NCBI GenBank assembly: GCA_002360635.1
Contig: DEQW01000001.1
Coordinates: forward strand, 145,414 to 209,413
Direction: 5' to 3'
Origin: Flavobacteriaceae bacterium UBA3356
Lineage (GTDB): Bacteria > Bacteroidota > Bacteroidia > Flavobacteriales > Flavobacteriaceae
DNA: 64,000 nucleotides
Position numbers and translations under genes: made by a program. The notes under the pieces are model-generated. The model made no database searches. It was not told the DNA's origin and saw nothing but the letters and a program-made list of their open reading frames with translations. This document shows positions 41,793 through 51,800 of this stretch, piece after piece. Numbering within the stretch: the first letter of the stretch is position 1; each line of letters begins with the position of its first letter.

Positions 41793-42698
41793 TTGAAAAA
41801 AACATTTTACAGCAACGGAAAATTATTGCTCACCGGTGAATATGTAGTACTGGACGGAGCAACCGCCCTGGCAATACCTACAAAACACGGGCAATCTCTA
41901 ACAGTTGAAACCTCCTCGACAAATAAATTGCTATGGAAAAGCTTTGATGTTAACAATCAATGCTGGTTTAGTGCTTCATTTTCTTTGAGCACTTTCGAAA
42001 TATTAGAAACCAACAAAACTTTAATAGCTAGCACGTTGCAAACCATTTTACGTGAAGCAAAAAATCTTAACCAAGAATTTCTTGCCAATACAACAGGAGA
42101 AAACGCTTTTACCCAAATGACCTTCCCACGTGAGTGGGGTCTAGGATCCTCCTCGACACTTATTAACAATATTGCACAATGGGCACGGGTAGATGCTTTT
42201 AAGCTATTGTATAAGAGTTTTGGCGGTAGCGGCTATGATATTGCAGCAGCCCAAACAAACTCACCTTTTTTCTATCAAATAACAGAAGGCGAACCTATTA
42301 TTAAAAAAGCACATCTTCCATGGGATTTTACCGAACAATTATTTTTTGTGCATCTTAATAAGAAGCAGGATAGTAAAGAAGGCATTGCCCAGTATAGGAA
42401 AAACAACGTTTCTCTAAAAGACATTGAAAAAATTTCTGATTTGGGAAAAAAACTTCTGCTATGCTATACACTTCGGGATTTTGAAAACGTGATGAATAGC
42501 CATGAAAAAACAATTTCAGAAATTTTAAAAATCGAACCTATAAAAGAAAGATTATTCCCCAACTTTAAGGGAACAATAAAAAGTCTCGGTGCTTGGGGTG
42601 GTGATTTTGTTTTGGCAACTGGCGATGAAGCCAGTAAAGAATATTTCCGAAGAAAAGGATACACTACTATTATTACTTTTAACGAGATAATACTATAA
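41793..42698 (+). CDS. GYDIA-type GHMP kinase
   Basis: A 301-residue GHMP-fold kinase with the family motifs GKLLLTGEYVVLDGATALAI at the N-terminus, WGLGSSSTLINNIAQWA (ATP loop) and GGSGYDIAAAQTNSP, which gives the GYDIA family its name. The start is TTG at 41793, one base after the HMG-CoA reductase stop. Neighbourhood with the reductase suggests a phosphorylation step in the mevalonate pathway, but the substrate is unproven. Confidence 0.88.
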   Translation: MKKTFYSNGKLLLTGEYVVLDGATALAIPTKHGQSLTVETSSTNKLLWKSFDVNNQCWFSASFSLSTFEILETNKTLIASTLQTILREAKNLNQEFLANTTGENAFTQMTFPREWGLGSSSTLINNIAQWARVDAFKLLYKSFGGSGYDIAAAQTNSPFFYQITEGEPIIKKAHLPWDFTEQLFFVHLNKKQDSKEGIAQYRKNNVSLKDIEKISDLGKKLLLCYTLRDFENVMNSHEKTISEILKIEPIKERLFPNFKGTIKSLGAWGGDFVLATGDEASKEYFRRKGYTTIITFNEIIL

Positions 42699-42731
42699 AA
42701 AAGCCTTCTCAAAAATGAGAAGGCTTTTTTA
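42698..42731. terminator. bidirectional terminator between the GHMP kinase and ppiD
   Basis: AAAAAAGCCTTCTC-AAAAA-TGAGAAGGCTTTTTT; U-runs arise on both strands, serving both convergent genes. Confidence 0.93.
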
Positions 42732-42753
42732 TATTCTATACTAATTTTCTCGA

Positions 42754-44850
42754 TTAATAGAAATTAGCACGGTTATCTTCAATGTCTGCTTTCTTCTTCA
42801 ACGACTGATAAACTTGGTTGTTAACAGCGCTATTTCCTGCGTTTAACTGGTTTACGTAGCTAGTGTAATTATCAATATCCGGCGCTTTGTTTATAGCCAG
42901 CACACGAACTTTAAATACGCCTGTTTTACCATCAATTAACCCTGTGGTTTCTCCAGCTTTCTCGCCAAATGCAGCACCAACAACTTTTGGCTCGCTTCCA
43001 GCACCCGGAATTGTCGGGTTTGCCATTGTTACAGCCGTAGCCGTTTGTACTTGTACATTTTGACTATTGGCTACTTCTTGAACAGTTGTGCCAGAAATAG
43101 AAGCTCTAATTTTCTCTGCTTTCTTTTTATTGCGTAATATAGGAGTAACTTTTGCAGAAGCTTCCGAAACGCTCATCAATCCTTCTGGGCTTTTACGAGT
43201 TAATTGTGCAATCACATATCCACCAGGAACATTAAAACGTTTTACATCGCCAACTTCGGTTTCTTCTTCAAAGCCCCACGTGATGATGGTACGGTTATTA
43301 CCAACACCAGGAATGTTAGCATCTAATTCGCCTATTTTATTAACTGGACGTACCGTTAATTCTTGTTCTTTTGCCACTTCTGAAAAATCACCATCCTTAG
43401 CCGCAACTTCAAAGTTTGTTGCTCTTGAGAAAGTGTTATTGATAGTGTTTTCAGAAGGTTCAATCTTTTTAATTACCGTTGCTATTTTTACAGCACGTTG
43501 TTTGTTTTTCTGGTCTAGCACTTCAGCAACGTGAAAACCAAAATTTGTTTCCACAACTCCTACTGTACCCACTTTATTATCAAAAATAAAATCGTTGAAC
43601 GCAGGCACCATTCTACCAGGACCAACATACCCTAAATCTCCACCTTCATCTTTGTTTGAAAGATCTTCTGAAAACTCTGAAGCTAACGCTTCAAACTTAC
43701 TTTTGTCTTTATTGATTGCTGCCGAAAGACTATCTGCTAATTTCTTAGCAGCTTCTTTAGTTCGAGTTACATCTTGAGGTGCTGTTTGCAAGCCTTGGTA
43801 CCTAACCAAAATATGTCTTGATTGAACAGAATCTGGCAATTGTTCTACAGCGATAACTTTACTTAAGTTTAAAGTAGAACCTACTTCGTAAGGACCGTAA
43901 ATATCACCTTCATTCATAGAAGGAATGGTGTCTGCCAATGGTGCTGGCAAATCTTTTTTGAAGTACCAACGGTCTGTGTACCCTTGATCTGAATTTTCAT
44001 TTACAAACCTTGCATTGTCAGTTGTATTCTTGAAACCTGCAATTGTATCGTTATATTCAACTCTGTCTTCCAATAAAGCCGCTACACTTGCATTAGCCTC
44101 TTGAATATCTTCTGCTGAAGGCTCTTCAGAAATAGACACATATTGAATGTCAATTTGCTTATCTACTTCGTATTCGCTTTTGTGCTCTTTTATATATTGC
44201 TTTATTTCCTCATCAGAAACAGGCACATCTTCATCAGCTATTTTAGTGTAAGGAACCTGTACATACTGAAGGTTTATCTTATCATTTTCAAAATGATATT
44301 GTTGCTTCCCTTCTGCCATTGTAGATGTTAACCCACCTTTTACAAGGTTCATGTACATATTTTGAAGCGCCGCCTCTTTAATGTTTTCTACATAATCTTG
44401 CCATTGACCGTACAATTGCGGATTACCTTTAATACTAGCTACATATTGCTGTACTAAAGCTTCATCGTACTCGCCCAATTCATTTTGAAATTGTGGGTTG
44501 TTAGCTAAAGAAGTACGCATGGCGTTGTTCAACTGCTCTTTTTGAATTGTAAGCCCTAGTTCTTCATACTGCTCGCTAAGTAACGTGTTACGTAGCTCAC
44601 GCTCCCAAACCATATTCATTGCTTGTGCAGTGGTTGCGTTTGGCCCAAGGTTACGTTGCGCAGTTTCTACCTGTTGCATAAAATCTTGGCGAGTAATCTC
44701 GTTACCATTTACAATTGCTACGGTGTCTTGGTCTTTACCAACCCCGGATCCTTTTGCAAGAACGTCACTTAAAATAAAAGCAAAAAGTGCTAATGCTATA
44801 ATTAAAATAAGGAAAATTCCTCTTTTTCTAATACTGTTTAATATTGCCAT
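42754..44850 (-). CDS. PpiD-type membrane-anchored peptidyl-prolyl isomerase
   Basis: A 698-residue periplasmic folding factor: one N-terminal membrane helix (about 10-30, GIFLILIIALALFAFILSDV), SurA/PpiD-like N domain (VAIVNGNEITRQDFMQQVE, about 45-190) and a parvulin domain near 340-450 (RHILVRYQGL, EGGDLGYVGPGRMVPAFNDF, NFGFHVAEVLD). It helps outer-membrane and secreted proteins fold. It ends the coaX-to-ppiD row of genes but has its own possible promoter and a 146-base gap upstream. Confidence 0.9.
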   Translation of the reverse strand: MAILNSIRKRGIFLILIIALALFAFILSDVLAKGSGVGKDQDTVAIVNGNEITRQDFMQQVETAQRNLGPNATTAQAMNMVWERELRNTLLSEQYEELGLTIQKEQLNNAMRTSLANNPQFQNELGEYDEALVQQYVASIKGNPQLYGQWQDYVENIKEAALQNMYMNLVKGGLTSTMAEGKQQYHFENDKINLQYVQVPYTKIADEDVPVSDEEIKQYIKEHKSEYEVDKQIDIQYVSISEEPSAEDIQEANASVAALLEDRVEYNDTIAGFKNTTDNARFVNENSDQGYTDRWYFKKDLPAPLADTIPSMNEGDIYGPYEVGSTLNLSKVIAVEQLPDSVQSRHILVRYQGLQTAPQDVTRTKEAAKKLADSLSAAINKDKSKFEALASEFSEDLSNKDEGGDLGYVGPGRMVPAFNDFIFDNKVGTVGVVETNFGFHVAEVLDQKNKQRAVKIATVIKKIEPSENTINNTFSRATNFEVAAKDGDFSEVAKEQELTVRPVNKIGELDANIPGVGNNRTIITWGFEEETEVGDVKRFNVPGGYVIAQLTRKSPEGLMSVSEASAKVTPILRNKKKAEKIRASISGTTVQEVANSQNVQVQTATAVTMANPTIPGAGSEPKVVGAAFGEKAGETTGLIDGKTGVFKVRVLAINKAPDIDNYTSYVNQLNAGNSAVNNQVYQSLKKKADIEDNRANFY

Positions 44851-44858
44851 CTGTCAGT

Positions 44859-44866
44859 CAAATTTA
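44859..44866 (-). promoter_or_regulatory. -7 promoter element of ppiD
   Basis: TAAATTTG on the minus strand, an exact TAnnTTTG, eight bases before the ATG; TTG at 44889-44891 is 22 bases further upstream. The leader would be very short. Confidence 0.45.
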
Positions 44867-44996
44867 TAGGGGGCGAAAATACCATTTTCAACGCATTAAT
44901 AAAAAACTTTGTTAAAAAAAATTGAAGTTAGTGTGTTAATCTTTTAAAACAGGGAAGTTAATTAACGGCAATGCTACCCTTTGGAGAGATTATGTA

Positions 44997-46250
44997 TTAG
45001 TTTTCAGATTTTAAAAACAGCTCTACCATTTCAATTTTTGTATTTGAAACTTCTAGGATTTTAAATAAAAACCCTTCTATTTCAACTATTTCGCCTTGGT
45101 TGGGAATCCCTTCGGTAAAATAGACTATTAAACCGCCTAAAGTTTCGTAGTTTTCGTTTTCGGGCAAGTTAAATTTGTATGTTTCATTTAGATAATCGAC
45201 TTCGTGACGGGCAGAAAACTTATAGTGATCGTCCGCACGCACCTCTTCTGTTAGTTCAATACTGTCGTGTTCATCTTCTATTTCACCAAAAAGCTCTTCA
45301 ATTATATCTTCTACTGTCATAATTCCAGAAGTTCCGCCATACTCATCAATTACCACCGCTATGCTTTTATGTTTTCGTGCTAAAATATTCAGCACGTCCT
45401 TTGCGAGCATCGTTTCTGGCACAAAAACAACTGGCATGAGCACTTTTTTTATTGTCGTAGGTTTTTTGAAAAGTTCAAAAGAATGAACATATCCTAAAAC
45501 ATCATCTATATTTTCTTTGTAAATAATGATTTTTGAAAGTCCAGTTTCAGTAAAAAGTTTGCTTAGTTCTTTTGGGGTAGTTTTTATATCGACCGCTACT
45601 ACTTCGGTGCGCGGCACCATAACTTCACGTGATTTTACTTCAGAAAAATCTAACGCATTCTGAAATATCTGTATCTCACTATCCACCTCATCATGGGTTT
45701 CGACGGTTTCCATTTGCTCACTGATATAATTCCCTAATTCCATTTTACTAAATGTAAGCTGAATGTTATCGCCTTTAGTTTTAAAGAACAACTTTAATAC
45801 AAGGTCTGAAATCCAAATTACAAATTCAGAAATAACAGAAAAAAGCATATAAAAAAAGTAAGCAGGAATTGCGAATACTTTAATAAGCTTATTGGCATAA
45901 ATTTGAAAAAATACTTTTGGTAAAAACTCAGCAGTAAGCAAGATTACCAGGGTAGAAATAATAGTCTGCACCAAAAGACCAGACATCCCGGTAAGCGGGA
46001 TGAATTCCATGAGCAAATCGCCCATAAACAGACCATACACAACCAATGCTATATTATTACCAACCAACATAGTGGTAATAAATTTTGAAGGCCTACGGGT
46101 TATTTTCTGAAGTACTTTTGCCAGTAAATCATTTTGCTTCTTCTCTATTTCAATATGAACTTTATTTGAAGAAACATATGCAATTTCCATCCCGGAAAAG
46201 AAAGCCGATAGGATAAGCATACTAACAATAACAAGAATACTTACTTCCAT
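44997..46250 (-). CDS. CNNM/CorC-type CBS-domain membrane protein
   Basis: A 417-residue member of the hemolysin-C/CorC family: DUF21 membrane domain (1 to about 185; SAFFSGMEIAYVSSNKVHIE), a CBS pair (about 200-325; VMVPRTEVVAVDI, IAVVIDEYGGTSGIMTVED) and a C-terminal CorC/HlyC domain (YETLGGLIVYFTEGIPNQGE). Members take part in Mg2+ or cobalt export in other bacteria; a hemolysin role is a historical name. Its ATG touches the stop of the small membrane protein gene upstream. Confidence 0.88.
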   Translation of the reverse strand: MEVSILVIVSMLILSAFFSGMEIAYVSSNKVHIEIEKKQNDLLAKVLQKITRRPSKFITTMLVGNNIALVVYGLFMGDLLMEFIPLTGMSGLLVQTIISTLVILLTAEFLPKVFFQIYANKLIKVFAIPAYFFYMLFSVISEFVIWISDLVLKLFFKTKGDNIQLTFSKMELGNYISEQMETVETHDEVDSEIQIFQNALDFSEVKSREVMVPRTEVVAVDIKTTPKELSKLFTETGLSKIIIYKENIDDVLGYVHSFELFKKPTTIKKVLMPVVFVPETMLAKDVLNILARKHKSIAVVIDEYGGTSGIMTVEDIIEELFGEIEDEHDSIELTEEVRADDHYKFSARHEVDYLNETYKFNLPENENYETLGGLIVYFTEGIPNQGEIVEIEGFLFKILEVSNTKIEMVELFLKSEN

Positions 46251-46450
46251 TATTGGTTTTTGTTGCGTTCTTCCATTTTTCTACGGAAGTTACGCTTAAA
46301 GAAGAACATAAAGATAGCGACTACGGCAAAAAAAGCAAACAAATAAGCGCGATTTCGGTTATCACCCCAATTTTCCCACACCAAATAGAGTGAGAATACT
46401 GCCATTACTAAATAAACGTATTCAAAAAGTCTAAATATTTTCTTGTGCAT
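46250..46450 (-). CDS. small two-helix membrane protein
   Basis: A 66-residue protein starting MHKKIFRLFEYVYLVMAVFS (ATG at 46450; a TTG at 46474 would add eight Lys-rich residues). Two hydrophobic segments (about 10-25 and 38-53) and a basic C-terminus (FKRNFRRKMEERNKNQ). It overlaps the 3' end of lptC and abuts the CBS-protein gene, so it is in a translationally coupled operon. Conserved at this place in Flavobacteria as I recall; function unknown. Confidence 0.75.
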   Translation of the reverse strand: MHKKIFRLFEYVYLVMAVFSLYLVWENWGDNRNRAYLFAFFAVVAIFMFFFKRNFRRKMEERNKNQ

Positions 46451-47018
46451 CTTTTTCTTCTTTTTTTGTATCAATTAATTGAACCCCTGCATTTTTTCGA
46501 GAGAGGAAAGTCGTAAAATCCTGGCTTGAATCGAACCAAGCGCCATCATTATAAGACCCATCTTTAAACTCTATTTGATAGGGTTGATTTGTAAACACCC
46601 ATTGATTTTTTTGATCCCAATACAATTGGTCTGCCCGTAACACTAAACTATCGTGAGTAACCAACACAACATCGTCCCTCATATCGATAATTCCAGTATT
46701 TTCATACTGTATGGCGTATTTAGAAGTAACAGTGCTTTTTTCGTCATCTTCATTCCAAAACTGAACTTCTACTCCTTCGGGAAATTCTTTAAAAGGAAAA
46801 CCCAAGTTTGAAAAATCTAAATATATAGGCGTTATGAGATTTGCTACAACCTTACCAGAATCGGTGTATTTTGCATTAATCTCTTTACCTATACCCATAG
46901 GCTCATTGTCCTTTCGGGTTAATTGTTTTACGTTTTTATAATTTCCTTCACATGAAAAAAACGTGATGACAAATAATATTGCCATCACGCTTTTAATACT
47001 ATGATTGAAAGTGATCAT
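46431..47018 (-). CDS. lptC: LPS export protein LptC
   Basis: A 195-residue lipoprotein form of LptC: lipobox at Cys23 (FFSCEGN), and the jelly-roll strands AKYTDSGKVVANLITPIYLD, DFSNLGFPFKEFPEGVEVQF and NTGIIDMRDDVVLV typical of the Bacteroidota type. It carries LPS from the LptBFG transporter across the periplasm. The lptA/OstA and lptB genes are not here. It is 2 bases downstream of the TPR gene. Confidence 0.85.
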   Translation of the reverse strand: MITFNHSIKSVMAILFVITFFSCEGNYKNVKQLTRKDNEPMGIGKEINAKYTDSGKVVANLITPIYLDFSNLGFPFKEFPEGVEVQFWNEDDEKSTVTSKYAIQYENTGIIDMRDDVVLVTHDSLVLRADQLYWDQKNQWVFTNQPYQIEFKDGSYNDGAWFDSSQDFTTFLSRKNAGVQLIDTKKEEKDAQENI

Positions 47019-47020
47019 CC

Positions 47021-48379
47021 TTATAAATTAGGAACTCTTACACTACCGCCTACCCAACAGCTAAAAGTAACTGTTTTTCCGGCCATACCTTCACTAAAGA
47101 TATCATTTTTACTAGGCGCTCGACCTCTATAGCTACTTGCAGCAGATCTTGCTGAAGAAGCAACAGATGCATCTACACGAGCAGCTTTATCTGCCATCTC
47201 TGCAGCTTTCCAGTTAATTGCTCTTTTTTCAAACGGTGTTGTTCCACAACTGTTAGCACTCTTTGCGTACATAGTTGCAATTCGCAAGTATGATGTACCG
47301 TCTGATGGTTTTATCTCAAGTAACTTCCTGTAATAGGTTCTTGCTTGACCATAGCTACCTTTATTACGGAAGTTATCTGCAATTCTTCTATAGATTTTTA
47401 CTTTCGCTGCAGGTTCTGTTTCAAGATCGGCTGCTTCATTGTAATACTCCATAGCTTTACTTGTCTTTCCTTCTTGATCAGCAAGCTGACCTAAGTAATA
47501 TGCAGATTTTGCAGAAGGCTCTAGAGTATGCAATTGTTGTACTAGTTTAAAGAAAAGTGGTGTATCACACTCTTTAGCACTTAAACGACCAGCAGCTCTT
47601 TTTAACCAACTTACATCGTCTTTCTTGTTTTCAAAGTCTTTTTCATATAATGGAATTAAGTTAGGGCAATCTGCCAAAATACCTAATTTTCCATTTACGC
47701 TGCCTTTAACCTGTCCATAAGCTTTTAGGTTATTTTCATAGGCACTCATATATTTTTTCTCTTTAGAAGAAAGATCTGTACCGGCATCTTGCTTATCCAT
47801 ATACTTAGTAAGCTTTTCGGCCAGCGAATTCTCTTCTTTTTCAATTTTTTCAGTTACGGCATCGTAAAGATCAAAAACATCTTGAATGTCTTTTTTACCT
47901 TCATCATACAAATCTACCGCTAACGAAAAGTAAGCATACAATGCTTTAGGGCTTGTAAAGTCTTCTTCGTGCTTGGTAAAAGCTTCATTAAAAGCATCGA
48001 ACTGCTCTTGCTTTGTGCCAATACCATTTTCATACTTAAGTTTGGCTATATCTGATAAAACCTCACCCTCTTTCGTTTTTGCAGGAAAGTGCTTTAATCT
48101 TAAATTGTAAGACTTTATTAAATCTTCAATTTTGCCTTTATCGCCGTTATCAATAAAATGCTTGAACATTTTTTCGGCATATTGATAGGTTGCCAAATTA
48201 TAATTTGGACAATCCTTTATAAGTTTTTCGTAATAAGGCAGGGCAGCTTCATAGTTTTTTGCCTTAGCTGGCTCTACAAACAGAGATAAATTAAGTTGGC
48301 AATCATCCATTTGAGCGAAGCCTTTACCGCTAACCATTAAGGCTAGAACAGTTAAAAATAAAATCGCTTTCGTTTTCAT
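47021..48379 (-). CDS. TPR-repeat periplasmic protein
   Basis: A 452-residue protein with signal peptide (1-22, ends GKGFAQ) and tetratricopeptide repeats, clearest at about 285-375 (SAYYLGQLADQEGKTSKAMEYY, IYRRIADNFRNKGSYGQARTYY, SYLRIATMYAKSAN) plus an N-terminal unit (NYEAALPYYEKLIKDCPN). The C-terminus is Cys-containing and Arg-rich (SGVTFSCWVGG type). It stands between lptC and the FadL-like barrel; a role in envelope assembly is possible but not shown. Confidence 0.82.
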   Translation of the reverse strand: MKTKAILFLTVLALMVSGKGFAQMDDCQLNLSLFVEPAKAKNYEAALPYYEKLIKDCPNYNLATYQYAEKMFKHFIDNGDKGKIEDLIKSYNLRLKHFPAKTKEGEVLSDIAKLKYENGIGTKQEQFDAFNEAFTKHEEDFTSPKALYAYFSLAVDLYDEGKKDIQDVFDLYDAVTEKIEKEENSLAEKLTKYMDKQDAGTDLSSKEKKYMSAYENNLKAYGQVKGSVNGKLGILADCPNLIPLYEKDFENKKDDVSWLKRAAGRLSAKECDTPLFFKLVQQLHTLEPSAKSAYYLGQLADQEGKTSKAMEYYNEAADLETEPAAKVKIYRRIADNFRNKGSYGQARTYYRKLLEIKPSDGTSYLRIATMYAKSANSCGTTPFEKRAINWKAAEMADKAARVDASVASSARSAASSYRGRAPSKNDIFSEGMAGKTVTFSCWVGGSVRVPNL

Positions 48380-48402
48380 AGTTATAGTTTAGTGTTTAAT
48401 AA

Positions 48403-49662
48403 TTAATCTATTAATCTTTTTTGGAACCATCTATCATTCAGGGACAGACTTATAAATGCATTGAAGAAATTTTCCTGTATTAGGCCGGCCTCTTTCGTTC
48501 CGCGTCTTCCCACTTCAAAACCTAGGTTAATATTGGAAAATGACTTACTTACAGGTAATCCTACTCCAAAAGATATGCCAAACTCATTAATATCTTCTCC
48601 ATTTACATTGATTCCTGTTTCTTCAAATCGCATTCCCGCTCTATAAACAACACGCTTCCAGTAGCTTCCGTAGCCGTTATAGTTTGGAATGTAAAATCCA
48701 CCCAACCTATATTTTGAAGCGTCTTTAAATTCTACATTTTCCAATGTGAAAGTACGGTTTGTAAAATTACTGGTTTTTTGGCTAGTGTATTCAGCACCTA
48801 CAAACCAATTTTTCGGTTTACCTATTCCGGCACCTACTGTTAGCTGTGAAGGAAAGGAGAAATCTGTATCAGAAACTGGAATATCCCGAACATCCACAGC
48901 GTTTTCACTTCCATCTCCAAGGAAAACAATTGTTGCAAGAGACCGAGTGTTTTCAGATGTGAAATCGGTTTCAGGTGTATACGTCAAGGATGTTGCTAAC
49001 TCAAGTTCTTCGCTCACCATTGTTTTGTATGTGGCACCAAAGTTGAAGCTAAAGCCTAAAATATCAGATTTATTTATTTCCCTTGTTGAAAACTCCACAT
49101 CCTCTTGAGCACTCAGGGCTTTATTTTCAATATTTCCGAAATTATAGTTTGCATCTACACCAAAACTTAATTTAGGCGTTATTTGATAGCCCAACGTTAA
49201 AAATGCTTTGTTTATACCACCAGTACCAGTATATCTGGTAATACTTTGTCCTGCTTCGTTTTGGGCTTCGGTTTGTAGTTGATACCCAACCGATGTGTAA
49301 GGTATCAATCCAAAACTAGCTCCAAACTTACCCATTGGTATCCCCACTGCGATATAATCTAAAGAAGTGGTTGAAGCGTTTTGAGAGTCCCCATCTGTTT
49401 TTAATCTGGTTTCTTTATGGCTAGCACCTACTGTAAAGTTCACCAACCTAAGTTCTGCAACTCCGGCGGGATTTTGTAGATTAAGGTGAATACTGTCTGA
49501 AAGCACTCCTATACCCCCCATCATTCTATTTTCGGCAGTACCTTTAAATTTTAATGAGCCTATTCCGTAAAATGAATACGGAGATGTGGTTCCTTCTTGC
49601 GCCATAGCAGAACTTGCTATAAACAGCACTAAAACCGTTACTATAATTCGTTTTAACATCAA
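48403..49662 (-). CDS. FadL-like outer-membrane beta-barrel protein
   Basis: A 419-residue outer-membrane protein: signal peptide (1-21, ends AMAQ), N-terminal plug-like segment (SPYSFYGIGSLKFKGTAENR, MMGGIGVLSDSIHLNLQNPAGVAEL) and amphipathic strands to a C-terminal aromatic/charged end. The SIHLNLQNPAG motif is that of FadL/OmpP1-type channels that take up hydrophobic molecules. Substrate unknown. Its start codon overlaps the coaX stop by four bases. Confidence 0.8.
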   Translation of the reverse strand: MMLKRIIVTVLVLFIASSAMAQEGTTSPYSFYGIGSLKFKGTAENRMMGGIGVLSDSIHLNLQNPAGVAELRLVNFTVGASHKETRLKTDGDSQNASTTSLDYIAVGIPMGKFGASFGLIPYTSVGYQLQTEAQNEAGQSITRYTGTGGINKAFLTLGYQITPKLSFGVDANYNFGNIENKALSAQEDVEFSTREINKSDILGFSFNFGATYKTMVSEELELATSLTYTPETDFTSENTRSLATIVFLGDGSENAVDVRDIPVSDTDFSFPSQLTVGAGIGKPKNWFVGAEYTSQKTSNFTNRTFTLENVEFKDASKYRLGGFYIPNYNGYGSYWKRVVYRAGMRFEETGINVNGEDINEFGISFGVGLPVSKSFSNINLGFEVGRRGTKEAGLIQENFFNAFISLSLNDRWFQKRLID

Positions 49663-50387
49663 TGTTTGTTATGTTCTAAAATGTGGTTTAACCCCTGTAA
49701 TAAAAAATTTGAGGTGGCAAAGATGTCATTTTTTAAGCGATCTCGCAAAAAATGAGCGTCCCCACCTGTTAAAATAACTGTTAAATTCTTAAAGTCCCTT
49801 GCGTAAGCAGTAATGAATCCGTCAATTTCAAAGCAAATCCCGTTAATGGCACCACTGTGCATAGCTTTAATTGTGGAGTTCCCAATTTGGCTACTTATTT
49901 GCTCTGCTTCCAATAACGGAAGTTTTTCAGTAAACGTATGCATGGCTTTGTACCGCATTTGTAAGCCTGGCGAAATAGCCCCTCCTTTATACACGTTAGC
50001 TTCTGAAAGAAAATCGTAAGTAATACAAGTTCCTGCATCGATTACCAATACATTTTTATTGGGATATTCCACCGCAGCTGCACTTATTAAAGCGATACGA
50101 TCTACTCCAAGTGTAGTGGGTGTGGCATATTCATTTATAAAAGGAATGGGGGTGGAATGGCTCAAAATCAAAACCGGATAAGCATTTTTGATTTTAGCAA
50201 GATGTGCTTCACTAATTTTCCCTACACTTGAAATAATACATTTTTCAATCTGCGGGTATTTATTTTTTATTTCAGAAAAAACATCGAAAAAATCACCTTT
50301 AATAGTGGTTTTCTTTATCTGAAGCTCTCCATTTATAAAAACAGCGAGCTTGATTAGGGTGTTTCCTACATCAATTATTAAGTTCAT
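49659..50387 (-). CDS. coaX: type III pantothenate kinase
   Basis: A 242-residue CoaX, the first enzyme of CoA synthesis. Acetate/sugar kinase-fold motifs: MNLIIDVGNTLIKLAVF at the N-terminus, GVDRIALISAAAVEYP, VIDAGTCITYDFL and GAISPGLQMRYKAMHTFT. The ATG at 50387 is chosen because the phosphate-binding DVGN motif begins five residues later; an upstream TTG would add ten unconserved residues. First gene of the minus-strand row coaX - barrel - TPR - lptC. Confidence 0.93.
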   Translation of the reverse strand: MNLIIDVGNTLIKLAVFINGELQIKKTTIKGDFFDVFSEIKNKYPQIEKCIISSVGKISEAHLAKIKNAYPVLILSHSTPIPFINEYATPTTLGVDRIALISAAAVEYPNKNVLVIDAGTCITYDFLSEANVYKGGAISPGLQMRYKAMHTFTEKLPLLEAEQISSQIGNSTIKAMHSGAINGICFEIDGFITAYARDFKNLTVILTGGDAHFLRDRLKNDIFATSNFLLQGLNHILEHNKH

Positions 50388-50487
50388 TTTTTTAAGTAAG
50401 TGCGTAAAAATAAACAATGAAGCAACATAAGGTTGTTAACGGGATATTAAATTGAAAAAATATTAGAATATTTTTTACCTTTATGTT

Positions 50488-50516
50488 TTGCAAAATATAA
50501 ATAACGTTTATATTTG
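50488..50516 (+). promoter_or_regulatory. promoter of tRNA-Phe
   Basis: TTG (50488-50490), 18 bases, TATATTTG (50509-50516): both elements of the Bacteroidota promoter at the normal distance, 15 bases before the mature tRNA. Confidence 0.8.
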
Positions 50517-50531
50517 CACCCGCTTTAAGCA

Positions 50532-50604
<73 letters not shown>

Positions 50605-50607
50605 CAT

Positions 50608-50640
50608 AAACCCGAAACGTTTGTTTCGGGTTTTTTGTTT
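50608..50640 (+). terminator. intrinsic terminator after tRNA-Phe
   Basis: AAACCCGAAAC-GTTT-GTTTCGGGTTT followed by a T-run, directly after the tRNA. Confidence 0.92.
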
Positions 50641-50723
50641 TTTAAATCCCCCTATTTCTCAAGCCTATTCTATTAAAATTCCAAAAATCTAAATACCTTT
50701 AGGGCTTGCTACAAAAGAATATC

Positions 50724-51605
50724 ATGAAACAAGAAGACATCATAAAAGCAATCAACGAAAAATATAAAGCGTTAGGTGAAAATCCAGATACGTACCTTAA
50801 AGGCTTATTACAAGCCAAGCCCATTAACTATTGGGATTATATTGAGGTTGAAACCTTGCTTTCCTTGCAAAAACCACGTACGGATTTTAAAGATGAAAAA
50901 ATCTTTATTATGTACCACCAAGTAATAGAATTGCTATTAAAAATGGTTCGGCACGAGGTGATTCAGCTTTTTGAAATGGAAGAAGTGGATGAAGAAATCT
51001 GGTTAGACAAATTTTCTCGTTTAAACCGCTATGTACATATGCTTATTACCTCTTTCGATATTATGAAAGATGGAATGAGCTATGAAGATTATAATATTTT
51101 TCGCTCTACATTAACGCCTGCTAGTGGTTTTCAAAGCGCTCAGTTTAGATATATTGAAATTTACTGTACTAAGTTAGAAAATTTAATGAACGCAGAAGGC
51201 AAAAAACGACTTCCTGAAAATCCTTCAACCGAAGATTATTTTGAACATATTTATTGGCGGGACGCTGGATATAACCATAAGACAGGTTCAAAAACCTTAA
51301 CAATGCGTCAGTTTGAAGAGAAGTATTTAGATTCTTTTATAGAACTCGCTAACGAAGTAAAAGGAAATACTCTGGAAGAAAAGTTTCTACAACTTGAAAA
51401 CCCTTCAGAAAAACTTCAGAAAATAATATTAGAATTCGACAAGTTATATAATGTAGAATGGCCTTTAGTGCATTTAAACACTGCCCGACATTATTTAGAC
51501 AAAAAGGGAGAGAATAAAACCGCAACCGGCGGATCGGAATGGAAAAAATACTTGCACCCCAAATTTCAACAACGAAAGTTCTTCCCTACACTTTGGAGCG
51601 AGTGA
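50724..51605 (+). CDS. tryptophan 2,3-dioxygenase family protein
   Basis: A 293-residue TDO from the ATG at 50724 (a TTG at 50706 is less likely). Motifs of the heme dioxygenase: FIMYHQVIELLLKMVRHE, LTPASGFQSAQFRYIE (substrate loop), WPLVHLNTARHYL (heme region) and ATGGSEWKKYLHPKFQQRKF near the C-terminus. It opens the indole ring of tryptophan to N-formylkynurenine. It is a single gene; other kynurenine-pathway genes are not in the window. An imperfect -7 element TACCTTTA lies about 25 bases upstream. Confidence 0.9.
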   Translation: MKQEDIIKAINEKYKALGENPDTYLKGLLQAKPINYWDYIEVETLLSLQKPRTDFKDEKIFIMYHQVIELLLKMVRHEVIQLFEMEEVDEEIWLDKFSRLNRYVHMLITSFDIMKDGMSYEDYNIFRSTLTPASGFQSAQFRYIEIYCTKLENLMNAEGKKRLPENPSTEDYFEHIYWRDAGYNHKTGSKTLTMRQFEEKYLDSFIELANEVKGNTLEEKFLQLENPSEKLQKIILEFDKLYNVEWPLVHLNTARHYLDKKGENKTATGGSEWKKYLHPKFQQRKFFPTLWSE

Positions 51606-51800
51606 GACTGAACCATTACAAATTTAAGATAGCTATAAATTATTTGAAAGTCGAACTGGTTTAAAAAAAGTAATTTCTATAGTTATTAAGTTATTCATTA
51701 TTGAGTTGTTCTGGAATTCCTCCTAAATAACCAATAACTCAGTAACCATTAACTCTTCAAATAGGTGTTTATTAATATAGCATTGGCTAAAAGGAACTTC